39,828 nt of DNA from Anaerolineae bacterium (GCA_027002405.1 JALWZT010000289.1:1-39828); one strand, 5' to 3'; numbered from the stretch's first letter, positions 8,642 through 16,925 are shown. Translations and numbers: made by a program. Notes: generated by a model from the sequence alone, not told the origin.

Positions 8642-9024
8642 ACGATATCCCAACATTCAATGGCGTGGGGCCAGTGGGTGATCCGAAGCAGCGTTCCCTG
8701 GCTGGAAAAGGCCACGGCGACAATATCCAGGCGTACCTCTTCTTCCCAATTCACCTGTTCCACATAATACTGGGCCAGGCGACACAATTGCGCTTGTTTA
8801 CGAGCATCCACTCCTTCTTCAGGGGGTCCGGCCTGAGCGCCCCGGCGGGTTTTCACCTCCACCACCACCAACGTCCGACCGTCTTGGGCAATGATATCGA
8901 TCTCTCCGAAGCGGCAGCGCCAATTGCGGGCCAGGATGGTCATGCCCTTCTTTTTCAAAAGCTCTGCGGCCAAGCTTTCACCTAACGCGCCTAATCGTTT
9001 GCGCGTATCTTTTTTGCGCTTCAT
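8620..9024 (-). CDS. YraN/UPF0102 family nuclease-fold protein
   Basis: This 134-residue protein has the endonuclease-like core of the YraN/UPF0102 family: GALGESLAAELLKKKG near the N-terminus, then GEIDIIAQDGRTLVVVEVKTR (residues 40-60), whose Glu41, Asp43, Glu56 and Lys58 match the metal-binding E-xD-ExK layout of restriction-like nucleases. Biological function is not firmly established in the family. The ATG lies only six bases after a consensus TATAAT, so the transcript probably begins at or next to the start codon (leaderless). It is the first gene of a yraN-miaA operon. Confidence 0.92.
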   Translation of the reverse strand: MKRKKDTRKRLGALGESLAAELLKKKGMTILARNWRCRFGEIDIIAQDGRTLVVVEVKTRRGAQAGPPEEGVDARKQAQLCRLAQYYVEQVNWEEEVRLDIVAVAFSSQGTLLRITHWPHAIECWDIVWQKMWF

Positions 9025-9030
9025 GCCTGC

Positions 9031-9059
9031 ATTATATCAGTGAGCGGGCAGGTTTTCAA
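9031..9059 (-). promoter_or_regulatory. Consensus sigma-70 promoter of yraN-miaA
   Basis: On the minus strand, TTGAAA (9054-9059), a 17-base spacer and perfect TATAAT (9031-9036) stand just six bases before the yraN ATG (9024). The expected start site falls on the start codon itself, with no room for a ribosome-binding site. Confidence 0.75.
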
Positions 9060-9094
9060 CCTCTTCGTCCGCCAAGATCGCGGAGGGAGCCGCC

Positions 9095-9286
9095 ATGAGC
9101 GATGGCTCACCGCCTCACGATGAAAATAGAACGGCGGTTTGCAGGTTTACAAGTGGCAAGTGGCAGGTGGTCACGGTGTGCGTCTCAGACATTTGGCGTC
9201 GTTTAGCCGATCGAAGTGTCGTCTGCCACGCCCGCCCGGCGATGAAGTCGCCGGGCTTCAGAACGGCGCCGGATAATTCCGGCTAG
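9095..9286 (+). repeat. 190-bp dispersed element with open 63-codon frame (copy 1)
   Basis: This shares the order of blocks and most bases with copies at 28564-28755 (reversed) and 39631-39822. It contains stem-loops GAGC-GATG-GCTC at the left end, CCCGGCGA/TCGCCGGG and GCCGGA-TAAT-TCCGGC near the right end. All three full copies keep the same 63-codon frame open (common core VTVCVSDIW and CHARPAMKSPG). No ribosome-binding site is convincing, so it is listed as a repeat and not as a gene. The stretch 9287-9484 continues with more hairpins (9318-9340 stem GCTCGGAG/CTCCGAGC), a reversed ATCAGT repeat and reversed hexamers; no gene is seen there. Confidence 0.75.
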
Positions 9287-9484
9287 GCACGCAGCGCTGT
9301 TTCTTCTGCTCGGAGCTAAACCTCCGAGCTACGGATACGAAGCCCTGCGGGCTGGCCACGGGAGTGCTACTGAACACTGAACACTCGCTGATCACTGATT
9401 ACTCCTGCTCGCGCCTAACAATCCTCAATCCTAATCCTGATCCTATTTACGGAGCAGCCGGGAAACTTCACCCCCCGCGGGGCA

Positions 9485-10288
9485 TTAGCCTGACTGGGCG
9501 GAGGTATAGCGCGGGGGGCGTTTTTCCCGCAAGGCGTCGACCCCGTCCATCATGTCCTGATAGAAGAAGCCCAGCATCTCCATGGCTAATGAGTGGTCGA
9601 AGATAGGCCCGGCCTGGAGCAACCATTGGTTAAGGGCTCGCTTGGTGTAGCGGATGGCGTACTGGGGGCCTGTGGCCAATTGTCTGGCCACCTCCATGGC
9701 TTTTGCTTCCAGGGTTTCGTGGGGAACGCACATACTGACCAGGCCGATACGTTCAGCCTCTGGGCCACTGATGAACTCGCTGGTCATCAGATAATACTTG
9801 GCTTTGGCCATGCCACACAATAGGGGCCAAAGGATGGCCGCGTGATCCCCTGCAGCCACGCCCATGCGCACGTGACCATCCGCCAATCGGGCTTGATCCG
9901 AAGCGATGCTGATATCGGCCAGCAGAGCCACCACCAGCCCAGCGCCCACAGCTGCACCATTGATGGCGGAAATAATGGGTTTGCTGCAATGGAGGATGTT
10001 GTAGACCAGGTCCCGGGCTTCGTCCAGGATGCGGGCGATCTCTGTGAAATCCTGGTACGCGTTCTCCACCAATTGCAGGTCCCCGCCGGCAGAGAAGGCC
10101 CGGCCCGCGCCCGTGACCACCGCCACCCGTACCCAGGGGTCCCGATCAAGGGTCTTCCACACCTCCACCAGCTCGGTGTGGAGCCGGGCATTGGCTGCAT
10201 TGAGCACCTCGGGCCGGTTTAGGGTCATCCACAAAATGTGCGGGGCACGACGCTCGAATATGATGTATTGGAAATCCGCGTAGTCCAT
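9485..10288 (-). CDS. Crotonase (enoyl-CoA hydratase/isomerase family) without the two hydratase Glu
   Basis: This 267-residue crotonase-fold protein acts on acyl-CoA. The oxyanion-hole segments AFSAGGDLQ and NGAAVGAGL are present. In the hydratase paralog at 18478 the catalytic residues are Glu109 and Glu129; aligned positions here are Val119 and His139, and an Asp148 follows in VAAGDHAAI. Simple hydration is therefore unlikely; isomerase, lyase or hydrolase chemistry is more plausible. The ATG at 10286-10288 is chosen because GGAG lies seven bases upstream. It is last in the homogentisate-region operon (dioxygenase, FAD hydroxylase, DUF2783 protein, this gene), after a strong intercistronic hairpin. 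Its substrate is unknown; a CoA-linked aromatic intermediate is an inference from context. Confidence 0.85.
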   Translation of the reverse strand: MDYADFQYIIFERRAPHILWMTLNRPEVLNAANARLHTELVEVWKTLDRDPWVRVAVVTGAGRAFSAGGDLQLVENAYQDFTEIARILDEARDLVYNILHCSKPIISAINGAAVGAGLVVALLADISIASDQARLADGHVRMGVAAGDHAAILWPLLCGMAKAKYYLMTSEFISGPEAERIGLVSMCVPHETLEAKAMEVARQLATGPQYAIRYTKRALNQWLLQAGPIFDHSLAMEMLGFFYQDMMDGVDALREKRPPRYTSAQSG

Positions 10289-10305
10289 GGGGAAACTCCA
10301 GAAGA

Positions 10306-10330
10306 ACGCGCGGGGTCTGACCCCGCGCGT
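10306..10330 (-). other. Perfect 11-bp intercistronic hairpin
   Basis: The arms ACGCGCGGGGT and ACCCCGCGCGT pair perfectly around a three-base loop. It lies between the DUF2783 gene and the crotonase gene, 18 bases before the crotonase ATG, without a following T-run. It could limit read-through or stabilise the upstream mRNA. Confidence 0.7.
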
Positions 10331-10348
10331 GGGATTTTGGGGCATGCT

Positions 10349-10561
10349 TCATTCCACGCGGGAGGAGTCCATGTCCTTCCGCACCAGATCAATGGCTTCG
10401 TACACCACCGCTTCGTCACCGATATGGTTGATGAGCAAGAAGAGAAGCTTGGCGTTCACCACCAGGCTTTCTTCTGCCGAAAGATCGGTGTGGAGGTATG
10501 CCAGGGCTTTGTAAAGGGGATCGGGGTTCTGAATTCGGGGTTCGAGATGGAGTTTGGCCAT
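10349..10561 (-). CDS. DUF2783 family small protein
   Basis: This 70-residue protein reads MAKLHLEPRIQNPDPLYKAL followed by helical sequence with NAKLLFLLINHIGDEAVVYEAI, matching the small DUF2783 family that is typically encoded next to FAD-dependent aromatic hydroxylases. No catalytic residues are evident; an accessory or stabilising role for the neighbouring hydroxylase is inferred from linkage only. AAGGAAAC lies about six bases before the ATG. It begins 45 bases after the hydroxylase gene and is followed by the 11-bp hairpin and the crotonase gene. Confidence 0.85.
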   Translation of the reverse strand: MAKLHLEPRIQNPDPLYKALAYLHTDLSAEESLVVNAKLLFLLINHIGDEAVVYEAIDLVRKDMDSSRVE

Positions 10562-10606
10562 GGTGTTTCCTTGGAAAAAGGGAATGGATGCGCTGCAAAA
10601 GATTTT

Positions 10607-12298
10607 TCAGACGATCAGACGGCCGGCATGACGCTGGGCGGCTTCGACTTTGTTCCGATCCAAGGTGCGCCAGCGAGCACAAATGTATTGGTCCGGGCGG
10701 AGAAGGTAGTAAGTGCCAGGGGTGGCGTCGTAGCGTTTCCACGCGAGCCCTTGCACGTCCACCAACACAGGCATGCCTTCATATTCACGGAGCGGGGTGG
10801 GTTGAGCCACCACGAGAAGGGTGTGGATGGGAACGTCCTTCTGGGCCAGGGCTTTGAGATCTGCAAGCTGTTCCGCAGAAAGGTCCTCGGGCTTTTGCAA
10901 AAAGAGGAGCCCCTGGAATTGGCCACCCACTTGCTGGGTCAGGAAGCTGGACTGCCCCCCCACGGTCACCGGCGCGTCCGCAGGGGGCCATCCGGGCGCG
11001 AGCTGGCACGCGAAGGTGTCTTCATCGGGCGTGGAAAGGGGCGAGGAGGGATAGATGGTGGCTTTGGAAAGGCGGCCGCTATTGATGAAGGGGCGGGCAA
11101 ACGCGTACTCCCGGGCCAGGTCCAGGATGGCTTTGCGCAAGGTTTTCTGGCCTGACGTTTTGGGGGAGATGAATTCGGTGCTGGTTTCGGTGTGGAAAAG
11201 ATTTTCATCCGCGGCGTAGGTGCGTTCCTGGTTAAAGGTTTCCAAAAGCTCGGGGGAAGCCTGGCCCTGCATGACCAGCTTCAATTTCCAAATGAGGTTA
11301 TCCACATCCTGAAAACCGCTGTTGGCGCCTCGGGCGCCAAAGGGTGAGACAATGTGGGCGGCATCCCCCACAAAGAAAACCCGTCCGTGCCAAAACCGAT
11401 CCATGCGGCGGGAATGAAAGCGATAGAGGCTGATCCATTCCAGCTCGAAGGGCACATCGTCGCCTAACATGCGGCGGATGCGCTGTTCCACCCGTTCCGG
11501 GTCTTGGGCTTCGGCTTCGTCCGCATCTCGAGGCAATTGCATATCGATCCGCCACACGTTATCGGCCTGCTTGTGCAGGAGCGCCGAATACCCCGGATTG
11601 AAGGGAGGGTCGAACCAAAACCACCGTTCTGTGGGGAAATCCTCGTTTTGCATGACCACATCGGTGATGAGGAACTTGCTTTCGAATTGGCGCCCTTTGT
11701 AATCCAGGCCCATGAGCTTACGCACCGTGCTATGCGCGCCGTCCGCAGCAATGAGCCATTCTGCATCCATTTGATAGGTCCCTTGGGGGGTAGACACGGT
11801 GAGCCGGACAAAATCCTCATGGATTTCCAATGCTTCCAGGCGATTCAGCCAACGCAAATCAGCCAAAGGCTGATCGCGTAAGGGGCGGATGAGATATTCT
11901 TCCAGATAGTACTGCTGAAGATTGATGAAAGCAGGGTGGGCATGGCCTTCTTCGGGCAGGAGGTTGAATTGATAGACCTCTTCCTCCTGATGGAAAACCC
12001 GCCCGACATTCCAGGTGACTCCCTTGGCTTCCATGGGCTCGACCACACCCAGGCGGTCGAAAATTTCCAGGGCTCGTTTATCAAAACAGATGGCCCGAGA
12101 CCCCAGGCTGACTTTGTTGTCCTCGTCGATGAGCACCACAGGGATGCCGTGATAGACGAGATCATTGGCTGCGGTAAGCCCTACAGGCCCTGCCCCTACA
12201 ATCACGACCGGGTAATGTCCGATCTCCCCGGATTGTTCTTCGCGGCTGGGGCGGTAGGGGAATTCTTCGTATTGGTAAGTTCGCTGCATAACAGGCAT
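10607..12298 (-). CDS. FAD-dependent aromatic ring hydroxylase (PheA/MhpA/UbiH type)
   Basis: This 563-residue flavoprotein monooxygenase has an N-terminal Rossmann motif VVIVGAGPVGL (GxGxxG at 35-40), the family DG motif AADGAHSTVRK near residue 190 and the FAD/ribityl motif GDAAHIVSPFGARGANSG near residue 320. The C-terminal thioredoxin-like domain is typical of the phenol/3-hydroxyphenylpropionate hydroxylase group. Such enzymes add one oxygen to a phenol ring using NAD(P)H and O2. The ATG at 12296-12298 is chosen because GGAG lies six bases upstream. It follows the homogentisate dioxygenase-like gene and no 4-hydroxyphenylpyruvate dioxygenase is in the window, so a plausible reaction is hydroxylation of a hydroxyphenylacetate to homogentisate. 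The substrate is an inference. Confidence 0.88.
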   Translation of the reverse strand: MPVMQRTYQYEEFPYRPSREEQSGEIGHYPVVIVGAGPVGLTAANDLVYHGIPVVLIDEDNKVSLGSRAICFDKRALEIFDRLGVVEPMEAKGVTWNVGRVFHQEEEVYQFNLLPEEGHAHPAFINLQQYYLEEYLIRPLRDQPLADLRWLNRLEALEIHEDFVRLTVSTPQGTYQMDAEWLIAADGAHSTVRKLMGLDYKGRQFESKFLITDVVMQNEDFPTERWFWFDPPFNPGYSALLHKQADNVWRIDMQLPRDADEAEAQDPERVEQRIRRMLGDDVPFELEWISLYRFHSRRMDRFWHGRVFFVGDAAHIVSPFGARGANSGFQDVDNLIWKLKLVMQGQASPELLETFNQERTYAADENLFHTETSTEFISPKTSGQKTLRKAILDLAREYAFARPFINSGRLSKATIYPSSPLSTPDEDTFACQLAPGWPPADAPVTVGGQSSFLTQQVGGQFQGLLFLQKPEDLSAEQLADLKALAQKDVPIHTLLVVAQPTPLREYEGMPVLVDVQGLAWKRYDATPGTYYLLRPDQYICARWRTLDRNKVEAAQRHAGRLIV

Positions 12299-12369
12299 GA
12301 TGCTCTCCGGTCGAATGGTCAAAGTGGGATTTGGCCTTGAAAAATGTTCAGTGGAGCCATCCTTGTTCC

Positions 12370-13527
12370 TCACGGAATCCAGCTATAGGCGTAGTCCTTG
12401 TCTTCCATGGGCAGCGCGGCCTTGGCGACTTTCAGGGGCCGGAAGGTGTCCACCATGACGGCCAGTTCTGCGGTTTCTTTTTTGCCAATGGAGCCTTCGT
12501 ACATGCCGGGATGGGGGCCATGCGGGATGCCATTGGGATGCATGGTCACGGACGCGACCTCGATGCCTCGACGAGACATGAAGTTGCCCTCGACATAGTA
12601 GAGCACTTCGTCCGAATCGACGTTGGAATGGTAGTATGGGGCGGGGATGGCCTGGGGGTGGAAGTCGAACAACCGGGGGACAAAGGAGCACACCACAAAG
12701 CCTGGCCCGTCGAAGGTTTGATGGACGGGCGGGGGCTGGTGGATGCGTCCCACGATGGGCTCAAAATCTTCGATGTTAAAGGCCCAAGGCCAAAGATGAC
12801 CATCCCATCCCACCACATCCAGGGGATGATGGTGGTAGATGAAGCGGGTGACGACCCCCCGGGCTTTCACGCGAACCTCGAACTCGCCTTCTTCGTCATG
12901 GGTCACCAATTCATCTGGCGGGCGAATGTCCCGTTCGCAGAAGGGGGCATGTTCCAGGAACTGGCCGTAGTTGTTGAGATAGCGTTTGGGCGGGTCGATG
13001 TGGCCATAGGCTTCGATGACAAACATCCGCTGGGCCGAGCCTTCGTCGGGGATCACGCGCCACATGACCCCGGTGGGAATGACCAGATAGTCGCCCGGGC
13101 GGTAGCGCAGGAGGCCAAACTGGCTTTCTAAAACGCCCGTGCCTTCGTGGATGAAAAGGACGTCGTCGCCGGAGGCGTGCTTATACCAGTAATCCATGGC
13201 CCGGTCGGGTCGGGCCACGTACAGGATCACGTCACTATTGCCCATCAAAGGCACCCGGGCGCTGATGGCATCTCCGCCCGCGGGCGCTTGGGCCGTGAAA
13301 AAGTGTCGAGGCCGCACGCCCGCGCCCTCGTCGTATTCGATGCTCACAGGCCCAAGGACTTCAACTTTATGCACCTTGGTGGGAGGATGGATATGGTACA
13401 GGATGGATTGGATGCCCGCGAAGCCATGAATGCCCATGACTTCTTCTTGATAGATGCCGCCGTCGGGTTTGGGGAAAACCACATGGCGTTTATGGGGCAC
13501 TTGACCCAATTTGTAGTAATACGTCAT
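12370..13527 (-). CDS. hmgA: Homogentisate 1,2-dioxygenase-like cupin
   Basis: This 385-residue two-cupin protein is of the homogentisate dioxygenase family, which opens the ring of homogentisate to maleylacetoacetate using Fe(II) and O2. The C-terminal metal site is visible: YHSNVDSDEVLYY (His300, Asp306/Glu307) and PNGIPHGPHPG (His336), with the same 36-residue His-His spacing as the well-known enzyme. It is shorter than the classical roughly 430-residue form and the Glu ligand may be shifted by one, so a related substrate such as another hydroxylated phenylacetate is possible. GGAGG sits five bases before ATG 13525-13527. The next gene downstream is the FAD hydroxylase; fumarylacetoacetase is upstream, beyond the LysE gene and a repeat. 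Confidence 0.85.
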   Translation of the reverse strand: MTYYYKLGQVPHKRHVVFPKPDGGIYQEEVMGIHGFAGIQSILYHIHPPTKVHKVEVLGPVSIEYDEGAGVRPRHFFTAQAPAGGDAISARVPLMGNSDVILYVARPDRAMDYWYKHASGDDVLFIHEGTGVLESQFGLLRYRPGDYLVIPTGVMWRVIPDEGSAQRMFVIEAYGHIDPPKRYLNNYGQFLEHAPFCERDIRPPDELVTHDEEGEFEVRVKARGVVTRFIYHHHPLDVVGWDGHLWPWAFNIEDFEPIVGRIHQPPPVHQTFDGPGFVVCSFVPRLFDFHPQAIPAPYYHSNVDSDEVLYYVEGNFMSRRGIEVASVTMHPNGIPHGPHPGMYEGSIGKKETAELAVMVDTFRPLKVAKAALPMEDKDYAYSWIP

Positions 13528-13566
13528 GGTGACCTCCGGAGTGTGTGGAAGGAGGGAGCGGACGCC

Positions 13567-13582
13567 ACGAGCGGCCGCTCGT
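13567..13582. other. Perfect 16-bp palindrome upstream of hmgA
   Basis: ACGAGCGGCCGCTCGT is its own reverse complement and lies about 40-55 bases before the hmgA start. It could be an operator, but the sequence around it (GTATCG on one side, GTGGCGTC on the other, minus strand) matches the end of the ~200-bp composite repeat, so it may be only repeat remnant. Confidence 0.4.
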
Positions 13583-13633
13583 CGATACAAATAAAATGGG
13601 TGCGTCCTAAATGAGTTGGCGCCAGCCTCCTAT

Positions 13634-13752
13634 CCGAGTGAACTCGGACTCTTTTAGGCGCTTCGCGCCGACGGTCGACCTCCGTCGACCGGATGACTGG
13701 ACGGCGAAGGCCGTCCATTGGCCATAGGCCTTAAGTGTCCGACTTCAGTCGG
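13634..13752 (-). repeat. Six-hairpin chain element, copy 1
   Basis: Six stem-loops follow one another: 13634-13647 (CCGAGT/ACTCGG), 13657-13669 (GGCGC/GCGCC), 13673-13690 (GGTCGAC/GTCGACC), 13699-13716 (GGACGGC/GCCGTCC), 13720-13730 (GGCC/GGCC) and 13739-13752 (CCGACT/AGTCGG). A second copy in opposite orientation lies at 17003-17128. Two stems differ in sequence between the copies yet remain paired. The flanks contain AGTTGGCGCC and reversed short matches. No open reading frame is credible. It accounts for the gene-free stretch 13528-13829. Confidence 0.8.
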
Positions 13753-13829
13753 TGAGTACAGCCTCAACCGAAATAGGACGCACCCAAATAAAATGAGAAT
13801 GCCGATGACACAGCCGGTGCCGGCGCGCT

Positions 13830-14444
13830 TTACAAGGCTGTGGCGCCGGCCCAGATTTGCTGAATGCCGAGGATGATCAGCGCGAGGATGGAGATAATAA
13901 GAAGGGCCAGGTTGATCTTGGGGTTGAGTTTTCCCGCATGATGGAAAACAAGGATGAGCAGGAACATGCCGCCAATAAGGGCGCCGTAGAAGCCGAGAAG
14001 GAAAGCCAGGGCATATCCCGGCGCAATGGCCCATCCTGCCAGGGTTCGGGGGACAATGACCGAGCTCACAAAGAGGTAGGGGATGGGATTGAGGAAGTTG
14101 ATGCCCACAGCCTGGCCCATGGTACGCACGGTCTGTTCGGGCGAGGCGGGGCGGTAAGAAACGCCCCCTGCTCGCACAAAGGGGATCAGTTTCCATGCCA
14201 GGTAGATGACAAAGAGACCGCCCCCGATCTGGAGCAGATTGTAGAACCAGGTCGGGGTCTGGTGCAGGATGAGCAGGACCAGCAGGGCGATGGGGAGATC
14301 GGTGATGAGGGGGGTGAAGGTCGCGGGCCAAACCTGCCTCCAGCCATCCCGCAAGGTGCGAGAGATGAGGAAGACTTTGAGGGAGCTGGGAACGATGACC
14401 GCGGGGAGAGCGAGGAAGAAGCCCTCGAGGAAGGTAAGAAGCAT
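13830..14444 (-). CDS. LysE/RhtB-family exporter
   Basis: This 204-residue polytopic membrane protein has about six hydrophobic segments. The family signature is visible in the first and second helices (FLEGFFLALPAVIVPSSLKVF, with a Pro-rich turn where LysE family members have GPx), IGGGLFVIYLAWKLI in the third, and ALLGFYGALIGGMFLLI-type C-terminal helices. LysE/RhtB proteins export amino acids or small organic acids. GAGGA lies six bases before the ATG, and the start follows the fumarylacetoacetase stop by nine bases, so the two are co-translated. A role in exporting a toxic aromatic-degradation intermediate is plausible from context but not shown. Confidence 0.85.
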   Translation of the reverse strand: MLLTFLEGFFLALPAVIVPSSLKVFLISRTLRDGWRQVWPATFTPLITDLPIALLVLLILHQTPTWFYNLLQIGGGLFVIYLAWKLIPFVRAGGVSYRPASPEQTVRTMGQAVGINFLNPIPYLFVSSVIVPRTLAGWAIAPGYALAFLLGFYGALIGGMFLLILVFHHAGKLNPKINLALLIISILALIILGIQQIWAGATAL

Positions 14445-14453
14445 CTGCGTCCT

Positions 14454-15704
14454 CTATGTTCGGGACAATGCGGGGAGAATCTGGCCCGAGCATTCGCCAA
14501 AGCCCACCCGGTAGCCATCGCCCTGGCACCAGCCCGTGAGGATCACGGTGTCGCCATCCTGGAGGAAGATACGGGTTTCGCCGTTGGGCAGGGGAATGGG
14601 CCGTTCTCCCTTCCAGGCTAGTTCGAGCATGGAGCCGTACGCGTCGGGCGTGGGGCCGCTGATGGTGCCCGAGGCCAGCAAGTCGCCCGGTTGCAGGTTG
14701 CAGCCGGTGATGGTGTGGTGGGCAAGCTGCTGGGGCATGTTCCAGTAGAGATAGCGGAAATTGGAACGGGCAATGGTTGTGGGTTCGGACATAGAGGTGC
14801 TTTGCAGTTGCACCTCCAGGTGGATGTCAAAGGCCCAATCTTCGTCGATATGCAGGTAGGGCAGGGGAGCGGGGTCTTGTTTCGGGCCGGGGCAACGGAA
14901 GGGTTCCAGGGCAGCCAGGGGCACTACCCAGGGGGAGATGCTGGTGGCCAGGTTTTTGGCCAGGAAGGGGCCCAAAGGCTGGTATTCCCATTTCTGGATG
15001 TCTCGGGCGCTCCAGTCGTTGACCAGGACCAGGCCAAAGATGTGGCTTTGGGCTTCTTCGATGGGGATGGGATGGCCTAGATCGTTGCCTGGGCCGATGA
15101 AAAATCCCATTTCCAATTCAAAATCCATGAGCATGCTGGGCATAAAACGAGGGCGGTCCTCCCCTGGGAGAAGCACTTGTCCCCAGGGGCGGCGTACCGG
15201 GGTGCCGCTGATGACGACGGAGCTGGCCCGGCCATGGTAAGCAATGGGGAGATACAACCAGTTTGGAGGCAGGGTGTTTTCTTTGCCCCGAAACATGATC
15301 CCCACATTGGTGGCGTGCTCTTTGGAAGAGTAGAAGTCGGTGTAGTCGCCGATGCGCGCGGGCACATACATGGTGGCTTGGTTCATGGGCACCAAGGCCC
15401 GGGCCCGCAGGTCGGCGTTGTCGCGCAGGGTGGGGGTCTTTTCATCCAGGAGTTCTTGCAGGCGAGCACGGACTCGCGTCCAGGTCGCGGGGCCTGCGGC
15501 CATAAAGGCATTGAGCGCGGGTTCGTGAAAGAAGGAGGTGTCCAGCAGGCCCGCCTCCTCCAGCACGGCCAGGTCGAGGATCCGGTCGCCAATGGCGACC
15601 CCGCAGCGGGGGCCGCGGCCTGGGGCGCTGAAGACGCCATAGGGGAGGTTTTGGATAGGGAAATGAGACTCGGGCGGAACAGGAATGAAAGATGCTTGCG
15701 TCAC
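14454..15704 (-). CDS. fahA: Fumarylacetoacetase
   Basis: This 416-residue fumarylacetoacetate hydrolase splits fumarylacetoacetate into fumarate and acetoacetate, the last step of homogentisate breakdown. Family motifs are [13 protein letters not shown] at the start, [16 protein letters not shown] (catalytic His/metal region), [26 protein letters not shown] and [19 protein letters not shown]. The initiation codon is taken as GTG at 15702-15704: GGAGG is eight bases upstream and the protein then begins at the conserved point, whereas the longer ATG form adds 21 unrelated residues. LysE follows after nine bases; the conserved protein of unknown function precedes it by 103 bases. Confidence 0.95.
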   Translation of the reverse strand: MTQASFIPVPPESHFPIQNLPYGVFSAPGRGPRCGVAIGDRILDLAVLEEAGLLDTSFFHEPALNAFMAAGPATWTRVRARLQELLDEKTPTLRDNADLRARALVPMNQATMYVPARIGDYTDFYSSKEHATNVGIMFRGKENTLPPNWLYLPIAYHGRASSVVISGTPVRRPWGQVLLPGEDRPRFMPSMLMDFELEMGFFIGPGNDLGHPIPIEEAQSHIFGLVLVNDWSARDIQKWEYQPLGPFLAKNLATSISPWVVPLAALEPFRCPGPKQDPAPLPYLHIDEDWAFDIHLEVQLQSTSMSEPTTIARSNFRYLYWNMPQQLAHHTITGCNLQPGDLLASGTISGPTPDAYGSMLELAWKGERPIPLPNGETRIFLQDGDTVILTGWCQGDGYRVGFGECSGQILPALSRT

Positions 15705-15807
15705 AGAATAAGCCTCCGGATAAAAATGTGGGGAACGAGCCTGCCCAACGATAAAGTCGCGGGGCATCAGGAGTTTATCAGGTTCCCATCTTCAGAGAGG
15801 AACCATG

Positions 15808-16743
15808 TCACAGCCAGCCCAGGGCCCGCAGGTCTGCGCGGGGTTCGTCGAAGCTGCAGCTGCCGAAGGAGATGAGTCGTTGGGCCCGCACCCGGTGGAT
15901 CGCATCAATGGGGGTGTACAGGCCCCGCCAGGCAAAGCCATCCTCATCCCATGTGAAAGCCGTTGGGGCTTCTTCAGCCAAAATAGAGGCCAGGGTGGTT
16001 TGGTCCAGGCCGTGGACATGGGCCAGCACGCCGCCGCCAAAGATGTTGATGAAGCCATGCATCATGGTTTGCATCCCCTCATTGAAATGCCGAAGAGGAT
16101 GGTGTAAGCCGGCCGTGCATTTCAGGGGCACGCCTGCATCGCGGCAGGCCAGGAGGGTGCGGGCCACTTGTTCTATCGAGGGGAACATCTGGGGCTCGAC
16201 ACCGCCGCAGCGCAGCTTGAAGCCGGCATGGCCATCCCGGGCCAGGGCTTCCACGGCCAGAGGCATCCATGCATCCCAGGCTGGATGGTGTGGAATTTCC
16301 CAGAAAAGGGAAAGGTTTTCGCCCAGGACCTGACGGGTTTCGGCCACCAGTTGGGCCAGGGCCGCGACATCCCCTTGGGCCAAAAGCCGGGAAGGCCACC
16401 GAACTTCGAACAGGGTGATCGCCACTCGGCCCGGGTGCCGGGCCCGGAATTGGGCCATGGCCTCGGCGTCCTCCGCGATGCCGGCCAGAAAGCTCTCGCG
16501 ATCATCCCCCCCGCGGCCCAGGGCAGAAAACACAAAGCGCGGGCCATCCTGCAATTGTTCGGGAGTCAGCCGGGCCATGAGTCGGGTGGGGAGGATGAAC
16601 CGGGCCAGGATCCAGGCTTCGGGCTCGTTGCGATAACGGGCATAGTTGGCTATGGCCTCCTCCAGCGGCAAACGCGCGGGAGGGAAAAGTCCGGCATAAT
16701 CCAGGATGTGAGAAAGAAGCGCGCGGAGGGAAGGGGGAGTCAT
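15808..16743 (-). CDS. Conserved protein of unknown function in the homogentisate cluster
   Basis: This 311-residue cytosolic-looking protein was not recognised as a named family. Striking segments are GFKLRCGG (Lys176, Arg178, Cys179), VPLKCTAGLHHPLRH (Lys208, His214, His215, His219) and GFINIFGGGVLAHVHG. The alternation of short hydrophobic strands and helices, with charged residues at strand ends, suggests a (beta/alpha) barrel. Conserved-looking Lys and His residues hint at an aldolase or isomerase site, but no reaction can be assigned. It sits between an MBL-fold gene and fumarylacetoacetase. Maleylacetoacetate isomerase is missing from the cluster, and this gene is the best-placed candidate to replace it; that is inference only. 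The ribosome-binding site is weak. Confidence 0.75.
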   Translation of the reverse strand: MTPPSLRALLSHILDYAGLFPPARLPLEEAIANYARYRNEPEAWILARFILPTRLMARLTPEQLQDGPRFVFSALGRGGDDRESFLAGIAEDAEAMAQFRARHPGRVAITLFEVRWPSRLLAQGDVAALAQLVAETRQVLGENLSLFWEIPHHPAWDAWMPLAVEALARDGHAGFKLRCGGVEPQMFPSIEQVARTLLACRDAGVPLKCTAGLHHPLRHFNEGMQTMMHGFINIFGGGVLAHVHGLDQTTLASILAEEAPTAFTWDEDGFAWRGLYTPIDAIHRVRAQRLISFGSCSFDEPRADLRALGWL

Positions 16744-16756
16744 GGGGGGTGTTCCG

Positions 16757-16925
16757 TAAATAGGATCAGGATTAGGATTGAGGATTGTCAGGCCGAGGTT
16801 AGGCGCGAGCAGGAGTAATCAGTGATCAGTAATCAGTAATCAGTGGAAATCTGCGCTGCATCTGCGCAATCTGCGTCCCTATTTTCGTCGTGATGCGGTG
16901 AGCTATTGCTCATGGCGACTGTTCT
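16757..16925. repeat. Hexamer repeat, ATCAGT repeat and reversed element fragment
   Basis: Three repeat modules abut. GGATCAGGATTAGGATTGAGG plus GTCAGGCCGAGGTTAGGCGC is at 16757-16812; TAATCAGTGATCAG units are at 16815-16844; a reversed fragment of the 190-bp element with hairpin GAGC/GCTC is near 16855-16925. The same module order occurs at 7641-7716 and 28477-28557. Confidence 0.75.

Noticed and set aside
13567-13582. hmgA operator at the 16-base palindrome as a firm call
   Set aside because: The flanks match the end of the ~200-bp composite repeat, so it may be repeat remnant; listed with low confidence only.
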